From: Mermis nigrescens
Taxonomy: Eukaryota; Nematoda; Enoplea; Mermithida; Mermithidae
DNA length: 64,000 nucleotides
Direction: 5' to 3'
NCBI GenBank assembly: GCA_036768485.1
Contig: JAVLUZ010000270.1
Coordinates: 62,001-126,000, forward strand
The notes under the pieces are model-generated. The model had not been told where the DNA came from. It saw only the letters and a program-made list of their open reading frames with translations, and made no database searches. How positions within the stretch are numbered: the first letter of the stretch is position 1; every line of letters begins with the position of its first letter. Shown here piece by piece: positions 54,101-63,165 of this stretch. The position numbers and the translations under genes are program-made.

Positions 54101-56938
54101 TTCCCACAATTTTCAATCTTTAATTGATTTTTGTTCGGGTCAATTTTGCGTAATTATTCAGTGCAGCAAAAGATTTCAACATCTAATAATCCGTTTTGTG
54201 TTACCAGATTTATTACGATGACTACTATCGGATTCGGCGATTTAGTACCGATGAAAAGCGCCTACATTTTTCTAATATTACTGTACATAATAATAGGCCT
54301 GATTATAACGACAATGTGCATAGACTTGGTCGGAATTCATTACGTTAGAAAGATTCATTATTTCGGCCGTAAGATTCAGGACGCTCGCAACGCGCTGGCA
54401 ATTGTTGGAGGCAAAGTCGTTTACATCAGCGATCTGTACGCCAATTTATTGTCCAACAGGTTGCCCACATTTGCTGCTGTTGTAGATTTTTTACATTTTT
54501 ATTTTTCATAAATTTCTGTCTGAAGTTTGTTTCATTCCTAATGGCCTACTTTTGCTGAAGTCTCATTACTGTTATGGATTTTCAATGCACAAATGACATC
54601 TTCAATATGCACTACTACAGCTGGGCCCGGTTTCCGAATAAAGGGGTTAAGTAAGCGGGTTAAATTAACCACAGGGTTAGTTAACCCAAAGGTTAAGTTA
54701 ATCCCGGGGATAAGTTTATACCCGGTTGCTGAATGAAATTTAAGCTCAGGGTAAAGTAACCCTCAAGGGTTATATAAACCCTCGGGGGTTAAATACTTCA
54801 TGCATTCAATGTGCACATATTCGTGTACCTATGGCATTGCATTTTTAGTTAGGACATAGCCGGTAGATAGTTTGTATTGCACACAACTAATCGATTTCAA
54901 AAAAATCTGAATAAATCCGAGCATGAGCTTAATGCATTTAGTGAGTAAGGCAAATTTTTTTCAGGACTTATGCTAAAACATAGAAGAAAAAATGGCTGCC
55001 AGATCCAGAAAGTAAGTGTAATAAATAGGCAATAAATTTGAGAAATTATGATATCGATGACCAAAAATTATTGCAAAGTACAATCCATTCTTTATTTGGC
55101 CAACTGTTGTTAACCAATAAGGGGCAACCGCGCCGCCCCTAGCTCCCCCTTTAATCCACCCCTGTATTTATTCTATGAATGGAATCATTAAAGTCGAAAT
55201 AGAACATATATGATGAAATGATAGATAGTAAGGCTCAGAATTTATATAATAAAAACTTGGCACTGGACGATCGACGATTTCCTGATATTGGCAAAGTGTT
55301 ATTAAAAACATCAAAAATTCTGGAATCTGCATTCCATTTTATATCAAATATGCTACTAATTGAATTCACTTTTGCTCACAATAGCATAAAATTTAAAGCT
55401 ATACAGAATTCTTATACACACCTAACCGTGCGCGAACAATACAGTTTGCAGGAATAAATCCTGATCGGCATCAGGGTTAACCTTTATAGGACAAAACAAG
55501 AAAATTTAACCCTCGACTAGTTAACCCTTTCATTCGGAAACCTGTGATAAGTACTGATATCAAATGGATATTGTATACAACCCTCTTAACCCTTAATGGT
55601 TGGGTTTAGTTACCACAAGCATTAAAATTAAAATTAACCCCTTCATTCGGAAACCGGGGATAAATTATTTAACCCTCATCTCGACAAAATTTATCGAATT
55701 TGACCCCGGGGTTAGCTTAACTCCTTCATTCGAAAACCAGGCCTTGGTTGCTTTAAACTCTTCTTATTATTGTTTAAGCTTTTTGTCGGAGATGATTTTT
55801 AAAATTATGCCAAAACGGACTATAGACCCCAGTATAGAAAACTGGAGAATTTTCTGGGAAGATGAGGCAAAACAAAGGCCAAAAATGGACGAACTTTGAA
55901 AATTTGCTTCGTAGCTTTAAGCTGACCAAAACCTGTATAATAACGTAGTTTTAACGTCAGTTTAGCGGTTAAACTAGTTTTTGATGTTATTTTGGCCCAA
56001 AATAGCTCAATTTTTGACCCCTCAGACCAGCTGAACCCCACCCCAGATCGGTCATGCTTTGCATCTATGATCTAGACTCTATAGCCTGTTTCACAAATGT
56101 TCGGTGATAAATTTTAAAACTTTCTCTGACAATAAGCGGAGAGATTGCTATTATAGCATTGATCTGATGTGCATCTCTGGCCACTTTGTTTAACTAATCA
56201 GCTAAAACAGATTTACAACTAAAGAATTGTATAGAGTCACTAAAAATTTTTATAACTATGATAAACTCATAATAAATTTAGATCTTTAGCCTTTTTGTGC
56301 CTTCCGCATTTTCTTAGAGTCAGCTGTTTATTTCCATTTATATTTTTTCACAACCTTTCGGAATTGACGAAGGGTGTAAAATAAATCGTCTTTCAGCTAA
56401 AACTTAAATTAAATAACTAAATTATCGATTCATCATTGAGAAAATATAATCTTCATTCAACAATTTTCAAACTTTTTCCTAAGACAAATCAAAGTATTTT
56501 CAAAATAAGTTTTGAGGTAAAAACGTCACTTCATGTAGAAGTGTCCCTACATACTTGACGTTTCATCAGTCGAGTTTTCGCTTAAGGATCTCAGTAGTAG
56601 TGAATGCAGCTGGCCTCATTGCTGTAAAAATTGACCGTTTCTAAAAATATTATTGACACCTATTTTTAATTAATCGAACGAATATTAATTTTGATTTATT
56701 CAGGTATCGAATACCGCGGCATCAGGCTGGATTTATAACAGATCCTTACATTCTGCAACAACTTTTATTTTCTAAACATACGATACCGTACATTCCCAGG
56801 GACATACGGATTATAAGATATATTGACGAAAATTCCGACACTTTGACGTACAGCTCAAATAGCCTGAATTTCTACGACATATCTTGCCGACACTGTTATT
56901 ACAGAACCCATCATGGCCATCATAGAGAGACAATTTAA
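38835..56938 (+). CDS. TWK-type two-pore-domain potassium channel (7 exons, complete, 675 residues)
   Basis: Exons are 38835-39119, 43068-43442, 48461-48833, 50358-50655, 51944-52153, 54208-54459 and 56704-56938, 2028 nt in all with matching phases. A 220-residue cytosolic N-terminus ends in an acidic run (about 180-215). It is followed by M1 (226-247), an extracellular cap with N284-S-T and N322-K-T sites, pore 1 with TIGYG (343-347), M2 (358-378), a charged loop, M3 (482-499), pore 2 with TIGFG (520-524) and M4 (533-553). The tail carries YFGRKIQDARNALAIVGGKV, SKHTIPYIPRDIRIIRYID and a final CRHCYYR. These segments resemble C. elegans TWK tails. K2P dimers carry background K+ current in the plasma membrane. 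All introns are GT-AG except intron 3. Introns hold several mobile elements, but the reading frame is unbroken. Confidence 0.92.
41356..42562. mobile_element. TGTTTCA-family element with inverted minisatellite arms
   Basis: The outer ends GGTCTGTTTCACATG and GTTGAAACAGACTAC match the TIR family at 22732 and 25586, and CAATCTGACAGCTTGTTGTC (42496) matches its inner sequence. The arms are tandem repeats. GGCCGTCCGTCCAG-type repeats fill 41371-41610. Their inverse, GGGCGGCCAGCCTGGAT (17-bp units), fills 42091-42305, with more at 42338-42410. About 480 bp of plain DNA lies between the arms. Confidence 0.7.
42091..42305 (+). repeat. 17-bp minisatellite GGGCGGCCAGCCTGGAT, about 12 units
   Basis: Clear head-to-tail units differ at one or two bases. 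They translate in all frames to artificial repeats (Trp-Ala-Ala-Ser-Leu and Gly-Trp-Pro-Pro-Ile-Gln-Ala types). Those frames are not genes. Confidence 0.95.
43068..43442 (+). CDS. K2P exon 2: N-terminal cytosolic region with acidic stretch
   Basis: The acceptor is TTTTTTCCAG and the donor GTGATT follows GGATTTAAAAAA. The exon is 375 nt, phase 0 at both ends, 125 residues. It includes CVKCNF and the acidic segments NEDEDD and SEEEEPEL before GFKK. The last residues join FTHTVLPHLALVLL of exon 3, giving a basic patch directly before M1 as in other TWK channels. Confidence 0.75.
43912..44165 (+). repeat. Dispersed repeat family H copy in K2P intron 2
   Basis: It begins CATAGATGCACAGCATGGCC and GATCTGGGG and ends GGGGGATCTAGACCATAGG. 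It aligns with 34395-34670 and, inverted, with 24700 and 55815. Confidence 0.7.
44165..44645 (+). repeat. Tandem pair of a 250-bp G-run repeat in K2P intron 2
   Basis: Two units (44165-44415, 44418-44645) share GGCAGCATCAAAATT, CGAAAAAACACCGTTTTTC, CATCGAGCACTATCC and a final CCTCCAAACCCCCCCC block. A third copy sits at 47700-47965 inside foldback copy 2. Confidence 0.8.
44790..45020. mobile_element. Degenerate TGTTTCA-family MITE
   Basis: The left end TAGCCTGTTTCATTTAATC, GAATCAGGCTATAAAAATGG and the right end GCAAATGAAAAAGTCC align with the 22732-22959 copy. The right tip has decayed. Confidence 0.6.
45480..48405. mobile_element. Large foldback element with tandem-array arms, copy 2 (K2P intron 2)
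   Basis: Its left edge (CAGCAACA...GTGCGGTTTTC) resembles that of copy 1 near 25948. The left array 46330-47140 is the inverse of 27832-28745 in copy 1, with GTGTAAAGTTTACAC cores and TTACGAATCTGA words. Inverted repeats 47293-47480 and 48214-48400 match the 190-bp arms of copy 1. Between them is a G-run repeat (47700-47965). The element ends about 60 bp before the exon 3 acceptor. Confidence 0.72.
48461..48833 (+). CDS. K2P exon 3: M1, extracellular cap and first pore helix
   Basis: The acceptor is CTACTTTAG. It encodes M1 (LPHLALVLLTVAFTLVGATI), the long cap with two N-glycosylation sites, then WNFPASVFFAVTCLSTI. The first selectivity filter TIGYG is split across the intron. The base after the exon is T, not G (see intron 3). 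Confidence 0.92.
48834..50357 (+). other. K2P intron 3 with a non-canonical donor
   Basis: To keep TIGYG and the downstream frame, the exon must end ...ACGATAG and the intron must start TTAAGT. Equivalently, it starts GTTAAG and ends TTTTA. A normal GTTAAG...TTTTAG intron would drop one base and break the frame. A missing G (GG read as G) or a GT-to-TT change explains it. Both other reading frames stop quickly. Confidence 0.8.
49423..50291. mobile_element. GGTTAA-rich TIR element in K2P intron 3
   Basis: The ends TCCGAATGACAAAACGTGG and the inverse CATGTTCTGTCATTCGGA match. CGGGTTAAA/TTTAACCCG words repeat in the first and last 180 bp in opposite directions. It is about 870 bp with no transposase and no clear target duplication. 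It fills most of this intron. The class is open. Confidence 0.75.
50358..50655 (+). CDS. K2P exon 4: first filter, M2 and cytosolic loop
   Basis: The acceptor is TTATTTTAG and the donor GTTAGA. It encodes YGTPVPSSLPGRW, M2 (VCMFFALIGVPLFLITIANI) with GKFFSEHL, then a lysine-rich loop ending LHE and a split Arg. The sequence after M2 matches the TWK consensus. Confidence 0.93.
51944..52153 (+). CDS. K2P exon 5: loop, M3 and start of second pore helix
   Basis: The acceptor is AACGAATAG and the donor GTAAGT. One base completes AGA (Arg) from exon 4. It encodes WDKKTNKPANENRDRSSITE, then VPPFVLLVILIGYTALGGLL (M3) and WSFFDSFYF leading into pore 2. The exon has no start codon of its own. Confidence 0.93.
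54208..54459 (+). CDS. K2P exon 6: second filter and M4
   Basis: The acceptor is GTGTTACCAG and the donor GTTGCC after AACAG. It encodes SFITMTTIGFGDLVP, M4 (AYIFLILLYIIIGLIITTMC), then the conserved cytosolic HYFGRKIQDARNALAIVGGK and YISDLYANLLSN. TIGFG rather than TIGYG in pore 2 is usual for K2P channels. Confidence 0.95.
54624..55743. mobile_element. GGTTAA-rich TIR element in K2P intron 6
   Basis: The ends GGCCCGGTTTCCGAATAAAG and the inverse of CTTCATTCGAAAACCAGGCC match. Subterminal GGTTAA/AACCCT repeats and extra inner ends (near 54720, 55515 and 55630, each CATTCGGAAACC-like) show internal duplication. An 80-codon open frame at 55218-55457 inside it is unassigned. The architecture resembles the element in intron 3. 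Confidence 0.72.
55815..56070 (-). repeat. Dispersed repeat family H copy in K2P intron 6
   Basis: On the minus strand it reads CATAGATGCAAAGCATGACC, GATCTGGGGTGGGG and so on, matching 43912-44165. A half copy of the TGTTTCA MITE follows directly at 56075-56175. Confidence 0.65.
56704..56938 (+). CDS. K2P exon 7: C-terminal tail and stop
   Basis: The acceptor is TTTATTCAG. One base completes an Arg codon. It encodes 77 residues including ITDPYILQQLLFSKHTIPYI, PRDIRIIRYIDENSDT and a closing ISCRHCYYR, with His-rich HHGHH before TAA at 56936. The SKH-IP-IP-DIR-RYID block is a known nematode TWK tail pattern. An ATTAAA at 57004 is a possible poly(A) signal. Confidence 0.9.
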
Positions 56939-56999
56939 AAATCTTGATTCGTGTACATTGCATATGTACATATTTTGTGCTTGTACTCATACGTTATTT

Positions 57000-57770
57000 T
57001 TGCATTAAAATTGATAAATATACGCATAAGCACACTATACTTATCGGCCATTAATCCCTTCAACAAGCCAGGAAATTGATTATACAGATGAATCTTGTAC
57101 ATAAGAAATGTGAGAAACGAAGAAAAAATATCAAGATCTCGCCTTTCTACTATCTCTCCGTACCCCATTGACTCATAATTAGCACACAAGGTTTACTTTT
57201 TAATTCATAAAATCGAATAACTAATAAGTTCGTCAAAATTGTGCATGGTGTGTCAGAAACAAATCGTCTATCGTACCTTGTAACTGCTTAACGACGAAAG
57301 CAAATGAAATTTGGTTTGCTTTGATAGAAAGGCCATCATCCTGCATTGAGACGGCATTAAAGTGATATTTATTGCTAAAAAATATAGGTACCTACTCAAT
57401 TTGATAGTCGTTTTTTCGATTCATGAATGCATTTTTGAAAGACATTTATTGCTATTGTGGCCCTGTAACTTTATAATCTTCTATCACAGTTGAATGTAAC
57501 TTTATTCTAGACCACTTCATTTGACTACCATTTTATCTAATCTGTTTTGCGACATTTTGAAGATATTGTAAAATAATCTATAATATTAATTTCGAGTTTT
57601 CTGTTTGTGCATAGTGTGTGAAGCTGACCTTGGATCCTTCGGAGCTTTCTCCGCCCTAGGGTTGTCCAAAGTGCCGGAACCATGATTGCCCAAGTAGCGC
57701 TCTTCAGGGTTAATATCTTCAACTCTGTTTCCGGCAATTTTTCTTCAGGGATGTTAACTTTTTTGGGCCT
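57000..57770. other. 3' flank of the K2P gene, no further gene seen
   Basis: Plain AT-rich DNA runs to about 57590. At 57600-57720 there is a repeat (TTCTCCGCCCTAGGGTTG, GTGCCGGAACCATG) that recurs at 60930-61000. Confidence 0.5.
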
Positions 57771-57955
57771 TCAAGGATTTCAGGGACTTCAAGGTTTTCA
57801 GGGACCTTAGGGATTTCAGGGACTTTAGGGATTTCAGGGACTTCAGGGACTTCAGAAATTTCAGGATTCAGGGACTTCAGGGATTTCAGGGACTTCAGAG
57901 ATTTACGGCACTTCAGGGATTTCAGGGACTTCAGTGATTCCGATTTCACGTTGTT
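57770..57955 (+). repeat. TTCAGGGACTTCAGGGATT minisatellite
   Basis: Units of 10 bp pair into 20-bp units over about 185 bp. An inverse, decayed array (CCTGAAGTCCCTGAAATC) occurs at 59105-59170, and the two enclose the transposase fragment at 58355-58693. The minus-strand frame through the array (Ser-Leu-Lys and Pro-Glu-Ile-Pro repeats) is an artefact. Confidence 0.9.
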
Positions 57956-58354
57956 TGATAGTTTCGCAAATTCCAGAAAGTTTAATGATTTTAGAGACTT
58001 GTGCGTTTAGTGCTGCTAACTTGTTTTTATTTTTTACAAGGGTCCCCCAGGAAAAAATTAAAACTTCTTGAAGTCTACCAAAGAGACAGTCAAAACACGA
58101 CTTAAAAATGGTAATATGTCAAGAGTTACACAAGGATTTCGAAATTTTCTGAAATCAAACTTGGACTCGATGTAGATGAATCAGTCATGCAGAAATTTTT
58201 ATGTCCAATTTTGAAATCAATCAAAGATTTTTCGATTTTTCTCAAAATTTTTTCCTTACGCTTCTTTACATAGGTAATAACATTGTATACGAAATAGCAC
58301 ACTGTAACATCTAAATTATGTGACGTATGAATGAATCTTTGCTTCCACCATTCA

Positions 58355-58693
58355 CTATACATTTTTGAAAATTCTATAAGAGTCCCATATGCTTCCATTG
58401 TAGTCCTTGTAGTTCTGTCTAAATGTAAATTCGTCCAGGTGTGCAGCTAAGCGGTCGCTATTCTTTAATCCATGCATGCTGGCGAATCGTTGCTTAGCAA
58501 TTCCCCAGAGACCCTCAATCGTGTTAGTATGAACTCCGTCAGAAGTTACAAGCTCTCGGTTGTGATAAACGGTGGCATGAGAATATCCAATATTGTGAAG
58601 TGCACTATAAGTAGCAAATCCATCATGAAAAATCGTAGTGCTACATGGCATATGCTTTTGTATTAGCGGAATCAATGTTTCTCTGTTTGCCGA
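58355..58693 (-). pseudogene. Merlin/IS1016-type (ISXO2-like) transposase fragment
   Basis: The fragment reads ANRETLIPLIQKHMPCSTTI, FHDGFATYSALHNIGYSHAT, VYHNRELVTSDGVHTNTIEG, LWGIAKQRF, then SDRLAAHLDEFTFRQNY. HDG (Asp), H-T-N-T-I-E-G-L-W (Glu) and the EFxFRxN end are hallmarks of the IS1595/ISXO2 domain found in eukaryotic Merlin transposons, which cut and paste DNA. A stop (TAA at 58694-58696) and loss of upstream sequence remove the first catalytic Asp. The fragment lies between inverted minisatellites. It cannot be active. Confidence 0.85.
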
Positions 58694-59659
58694 TTAATTG
58701 AACTCAATAATTTCGTATGTATGTGTTTATGACTTGTCTATCATGTTTTTTCCAGGAGCTTATGTAAATAAGCTCATGTGAGGTTGGCTACTTTTTTAAG
58801 CATATGTCATAGGTATAAAAAACTGCAATGTATGACCCGTCGACCATTTGTATCCGCAGAAGTGTATTGCATCGCCGCGCACCCGCATCAGTTGCTTCAG
58901 ATGTCTTTTGGTCAGCTGCAGGCGAACGTGCAAGCTCACCCTTTGCTAAAGCCGAAACGTTGTTTTACATACAGGGATACACTACTACACGCTTATTCAA
59001 TATTGAGAGTGCTTAGCTTGTTTTAGATGCGCATACATCAGCTGCGTCAAGTACATTCATACGACACAAGCTTATCACTTCGTGCATAGTATATAGCGAA
59101 GATCCTGAACTACCTGAAGTCCCTGAAATCTCAAAACTATCCCTGAACTCCCTGAAATCCATCGAAAATCTGTAAAACTCCAACTCCTTAAAACCTTGTA
59201 GTAGGTTTTCAGGGTTGGCCCGTTACTTTAGCGAAAAATGACAAACTTATTTGGAAAGAGCTTAAAAAATCGCACAAAATCTACTATATATTTTTGAAAG
59301 TTTGTTTGTTTGTATGTATGTTCGTATGTTTGTGCCGGGTTGGCTCCGGCCCAATGAAATTTGGTGGGCTGATATTTTGGGCCGAGGTCGGTCCAATGGG
59401 GGAAGGAGCCGTAGCGATCTTGAAATTTCGACAAACGCACCCATTGGCCCTGGGCAGGGAAGGAGCAGGGTTTGGCCCCTGTGCTATAAGCCTCAACGAT
59501 TTCGGGAGATGGCCGATTTTTTGCTATTTTTTTCAAAAATCAGTTTATACTGTTTTTATAGGGATACCCCGGCCAAGAGGAGCATGCCTGGCGACACTAT
59601 GTACATTGTTATATGTTATAGCATTGGTCGGCACTGTGAAACATCAAAATACGGGTTTA

Positions 59660-60060
59660 ACCAAATGATGCTATAACATAGGCAATTTTATAAGATAGGC
59701 ATGGTATGAGATACTATGTGCAACAAGATAAGCAATGCTATAAGATAGGACGTGATATAAGATACTCTGTGCTACAGGATAGGCAATACTATAAGATAGG
59801 ACGTGATATAAGACACCCCGTGCTACAAGATAGGTAATGCTATAAGATAGAACGTTATAAAAGATACCCCGTGCTACAAGATAGGCAATGCTATAAGATA
59901 GGAAGTGATATAAGATACCCCGAGCTGCAAGATAAGCAATGTTATAAGATAGTATGGGATATAAGATACCCTGTGCTACGAGATAGGCAATGCTATAAGA
60001 TAGGTTTGGTATAGATACCCTGTCTGTGCCATAACATGCAGTGATATAAGATAGGAGATA
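59660..60060 (+). repeat. 51-bp tandem repeat inside the Helitron
   Basis: Units read CTATAAGATAGGACGTGATA, TAAGATACCCCGTGCTACAA, GATAGGCAATG, about seven copies. A related array with 34-bp spacing lies at 63711-63940. Confidence 0.88.
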
Positions 60061-60116
60061 CCATCAGCTATAACATATCACGTGATATATGACACCCTTT
60101 GCTACAACTAACAAAA

Positions 60117-60530
60117 AATTTTTAAAACATCAAAAATATGGTTTGACCGAAAAAATTTTTCAAAACATCCTAAAACATCAAAAATATGGTTTGACGAAAA
60201 AAATTTTCCAAAATATCCCAAAACATCAAAAATATGGGTTTGATTAAAAAAATTTTCCAAAACATCCTAAAACATCAAAAATATGGTTTGACGAAAAAAT
60301 TTTTCCAAAACATCCCAGAACATCAACAATATGGGTTTTATTAAAAAAATTTCCAGAACACCCCAGAACATCAAAAATATGATTATGGCTAAACAATTTT
60401 CAAAACCATTCTGTAACGTCAAAAATATGGATTTGATCAAAAAATGGTTGACAAAAGACATTTTAAAAAAATCCAAAAAATAAAATATGGTTTGTACCAA
60501 CAAATTTTTAGGAATATCCCAAAAACATCA
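60117..60530 (+). repeat. 48-bp tandem repeat inside the Helitron
   Basis: Units read CATCAAAAATATGGTTTGAC, then A-run, ATTTTTCCAAAACATCC, about eight copies. The same unit resumes at 63955-64000. Confidence 0.88.
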
Positions 60531-60634
60531 AGTCTTGAAAAATAAAAAATACAAGAGACATATTAATTCCATATAGCTATCAGGCCTAAGTTCAGCCCGG
60601 GCAACGCCGGGCAGCTCAACTAGTAATACTATAT

Positions 60635-61010
60635 TTGCCATGTATTTTAACCTGGCTAGGACGGCGTCCTAGCACGGGAACCTTGGACTTCAAAAAACAC
60701 ACGGGAACTCGAGGGTTAAAAAGACACTTTAAAATTTCACCCCAACCCAGAATTCCCACGCTGTGCATATCTGGTGACACTGACAACAGTTTTGCAATTC
60801 AGGGTCACACCATTCGGGCTAACCTCCATATCAATTTTACGCGGGAAAAAGTAAAATCTGGAAACGGAAACAATGGGTAAAAGCTGGAAACGGAAACATA
60901 TATATATTTTTGTGCACACGGTCCCGTCGGGGGTTTCTCCGCCCTGGGGGTAGTGCAAAATGCCGGAACAAGGGTTCCCCAAGTAGGGCCTATCGTGGTG
61001 AACACCTCCA
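60635..61010. repeat. Repeat with TCTCCGCCCTGGGGGTAG, related to 57600-57720
   Basis: The segment 60925-61000 (GGTTTCTCCGCCCTGG, GTGCAAAATGCCGGAACAAG) matches 57630-57710. The rest is GC-richer than its neighbours with no recognised exon. Confidence 0.5.
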
Positions 61011-61013
61011 ACC

Positions 61014-61198
61014 CAGGGGCGGATTTAGGGCGGGGGCGGCCGCCCCTCATTGGTCCAAAATAGTGCGCAAAATTAAGGATTTTTGGGCGATTTTTAGCGA
61101 TTTTCGGGTTAAAACGGCTAATTTTTCCGCCCAAGTCAGGGTTCCGCCCCCCTGAGGGGTACCGCCCCCCCTTTAGGAAAATCCTGGATTCGCCACTG
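61014..61198. mobile_element. hAT-like MITE (perfect 8-bp duplication)
   Basis: The ends CAGGGGCGGATTTAGG and CCTGGATTCGCCACTG are inverse. CTCCAACC is duplicated at 61006-61013 and 61199-61206. It is 185 bp with CCGCCCCC/GGGGGCGG runs near both ends. It is non-coding. Confidence 0.93.
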
Positions 61199-61291
61199 CT
61201 CCAACCCCGTTTCTGGTAAAATTATTCTCACTGAATAGGCGTTTAGGAGCTCGGAAACGGGGTACCCATTATTCATACTGCGTGTATGTGC

Positions 61292-61600
61292 GTGGAAAAA
61301 AGTTTTAACAGGATAACACAGTGATTCTCATATTTACGCTCAATGAGTATTTCGGGCCCTTGATTTCGAATTTCTGAACAAAATGGTCCGATCTGCCTCC
61401 TGAAACCCGTAAACGACGAATTACTATAAAAGGTTTTGGCGGCTCTTGCGGTTTACAATACTGCCGTGGAGCAAATTTATTACGCCACCCTCCAACTCTT
61501 AATGCGCATAGTTTACACTGCAGTGTATACTGACTAAAAACCCAGAGAAAAACATTTTTCAAACTACATTCTTCCAGATATCTCGAATCGCAGCAGATAA
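61292..61600 (+). repeat. Direct repeat, copy 1
   Basis: GGAAAAAAGTTTTAACAGG, CTCAATGAGTATTTCGGGC, AAAATGGTCCGATC, AAAAGGTTTTGGCGGCTCT and CTCGAATCGCAGCAGAT align in the same order with 62836-63165. No coding potential was recognised. Confidence 0.75.
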
Positions 61601-62763
61601 ATTTCATTTAAACATATTGCCTTATTTGTCAAATACGACCATTTCAAGAGGACTTAAAACAGCCAAAAAACGTGCACAAATCGCATGTTATAGCAATTAT
61701 CTCAGTCAGTATTGCACTTATACGATAATTGTTCATCCAGGAAAATATAACCATTTTTCTATCCAGTAAGATATTAATATTATATGGCATGATTGCTTTT
61801 GTTTCGATACTTTTTCATTTCAAAATTTCATTCCCAGAAATTTTCGCAGTGCAAAAGATGCAACCAAAAAAGGAGGAAAATGGTTTTCCGCTTCTAATTT
61901 TTGATTGGACGCCTATTTTTGAAATGTTCAACCAGATTATTATCCAGGACAATTTCGCGTCTAATGGTCAACCTCACACACTTGGGTCTCGAAAAAAGTC
62001 TCCGTACTTTTCCATTTTTGTTGTGCAAAATTTTTATTTTGACTACTCCGATAACACGATGTTTTCAATTTTTTAAACTTATGACAGAGTAAAGTCAAGC
62101 ATTTGCAAGGGTAAAATTATTTTTGTCCCGCTTATATTGACTAACATAGAAGCGATTTTATCCGACCTTTTAAATTTTTTTTGTGCTAAAGCATTTTGTC
62201 TACACCTTTGTGTAAACCAATTATTGTAATAGTGTCAATAATTTTAACAGATTTTTGTAGAAAATCAAACAATCTTTTATCATGTAAATTTTAATAGCAA
62301 AGTCTATAAAAAGAAAAATTAGAAAATTAAATAGCATGAAAAAATGTGAAAAATGACAAAAATTCAAATTTTAGCTTACTATAGCTAGATCTGTGTTTTA
62401 GTGTTTGGTCAACATGAGAAATATGCTAATATCAGAAATTCTATCAAAAATATTGATTTTTGAGAACTTCTGAGATAATTTGAATTATCTTATCTCATTA
62501 TTACAGCATTTATCCAAAATCGCAGTTTTGGAATGAGTATACATACAACGAGAACCTTAACACTCGCTGAAGTAGGCTGGCCCCCTAACTTTTCCTAATT
62601 TTCCATAAGTAGTAACAGGGTATGCTTCCGCATCTACGACTGAAAAATCTATTATGACCCGCTCGAATTGAATGAGATCGAAGAAATTTAGTGTGAAATT
62701 TTTAATTTTTTTGTGCTAAAACATTTTGTTTACAATCTATAATATTAATTTCGAGTTGTGTGT

Positions 62764-62834
<71 letters not shown>
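62764..62834. repeat. (GT)n microsatellite
   Basis: About 35 GT units, pure, ending where GGTGAGGCAAAAAAGT begins. That word matches the mariner TIR at 7634, so the microsatellite abuts a possible mariner end. Confidence 0.97.
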
Positions 62835-62835
<1 letters not shown>

Positions 62836-63165
62836 TGAGGCAAAAAAGTTTTTACTGGATAATTTTGTGATACTTATATTTTCACTCAATGGGTATTCTC
62901 GGGCGCTAATTACAATTTTTTGATTAAAATGGCTCGATCGGACTCCTGATACTCGGAAACTACGGATTTATGTAAAAGGTTTTGGTAGCTCTAGCCGCTT
63001 ATGCGATTGCCGCAGGGTAAAATTTTAAAGCCACCTTAAATCAACTTTTTGTGCGCTATCGACTGGTGTAAACTACTTTACACTACAGTGTAAACTGATG
63101 TGATGCCGTAAGAAAAACGTGATTTACAAGTGTATTTTATCAAATATCTCAAATCGCAGCAGATT
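62836..63165 (+). repeat. Direct repeat, copy 2
   Basis: It starts with GTGAGGCAAAAAAGTTTTTA and follows 61292-61600 in order (CACTCAATGGGTATTCTCGG, AAAATGGCTCGATC, AAAAGGTTTTGGTAGCTCT, CTCAAATCGCAGCAGAT). The mariner-like tip is better kept here than in copy 1. Confidence 0.75.

Larger units (their letters stand above)
59280..60623 (+). mobile_element. Probable non-autonomous Helitron carrying two tandem arrays
   Basis: The 5' end TCTACTATATATTTTTG follows an A. The 3' end has a GC-rich hairpin (GCCCGG at 60595-60600 with CCGGGC at 60607-60612), 7 bases, then CTAG (60620-60623) followed by T. A|TC...CTRR|T with a 3' hairpin and no inverted repeats or duplication is the Helitron signature. 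There is no Rep/helicase ORF. The interior has GTTTGTTTGTATG words, GGTTGGCTCCGGCCC and the two arrays listed separately. Confidence 0.7.

Noticed and set aside
55218..55457. 80-codon open frame inside the GGTTAA element of K2P intron 6
   Set aside because: No transposase motif or known family was recognised, so it is noted only within the element.
57719..57949. Minus-strand open frame rich in Ser-Leu-Lys and Pro-Glu-Val-Pro
   Set aside because: It is generated by the TTCAGGGACT array.
58778..59026. Plus-strand open frame next to the Merlin fragment
   Set aside because: It overlaps another open frame in a second register, has no recognised domain, and sits in repeat-derived DNA.
57770..60530. 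CRISPR-like arrays
   Set aside because: The arrays are head-to-tail minisatellites without unique spacers, in a eukaryotic context and with no cas genes.
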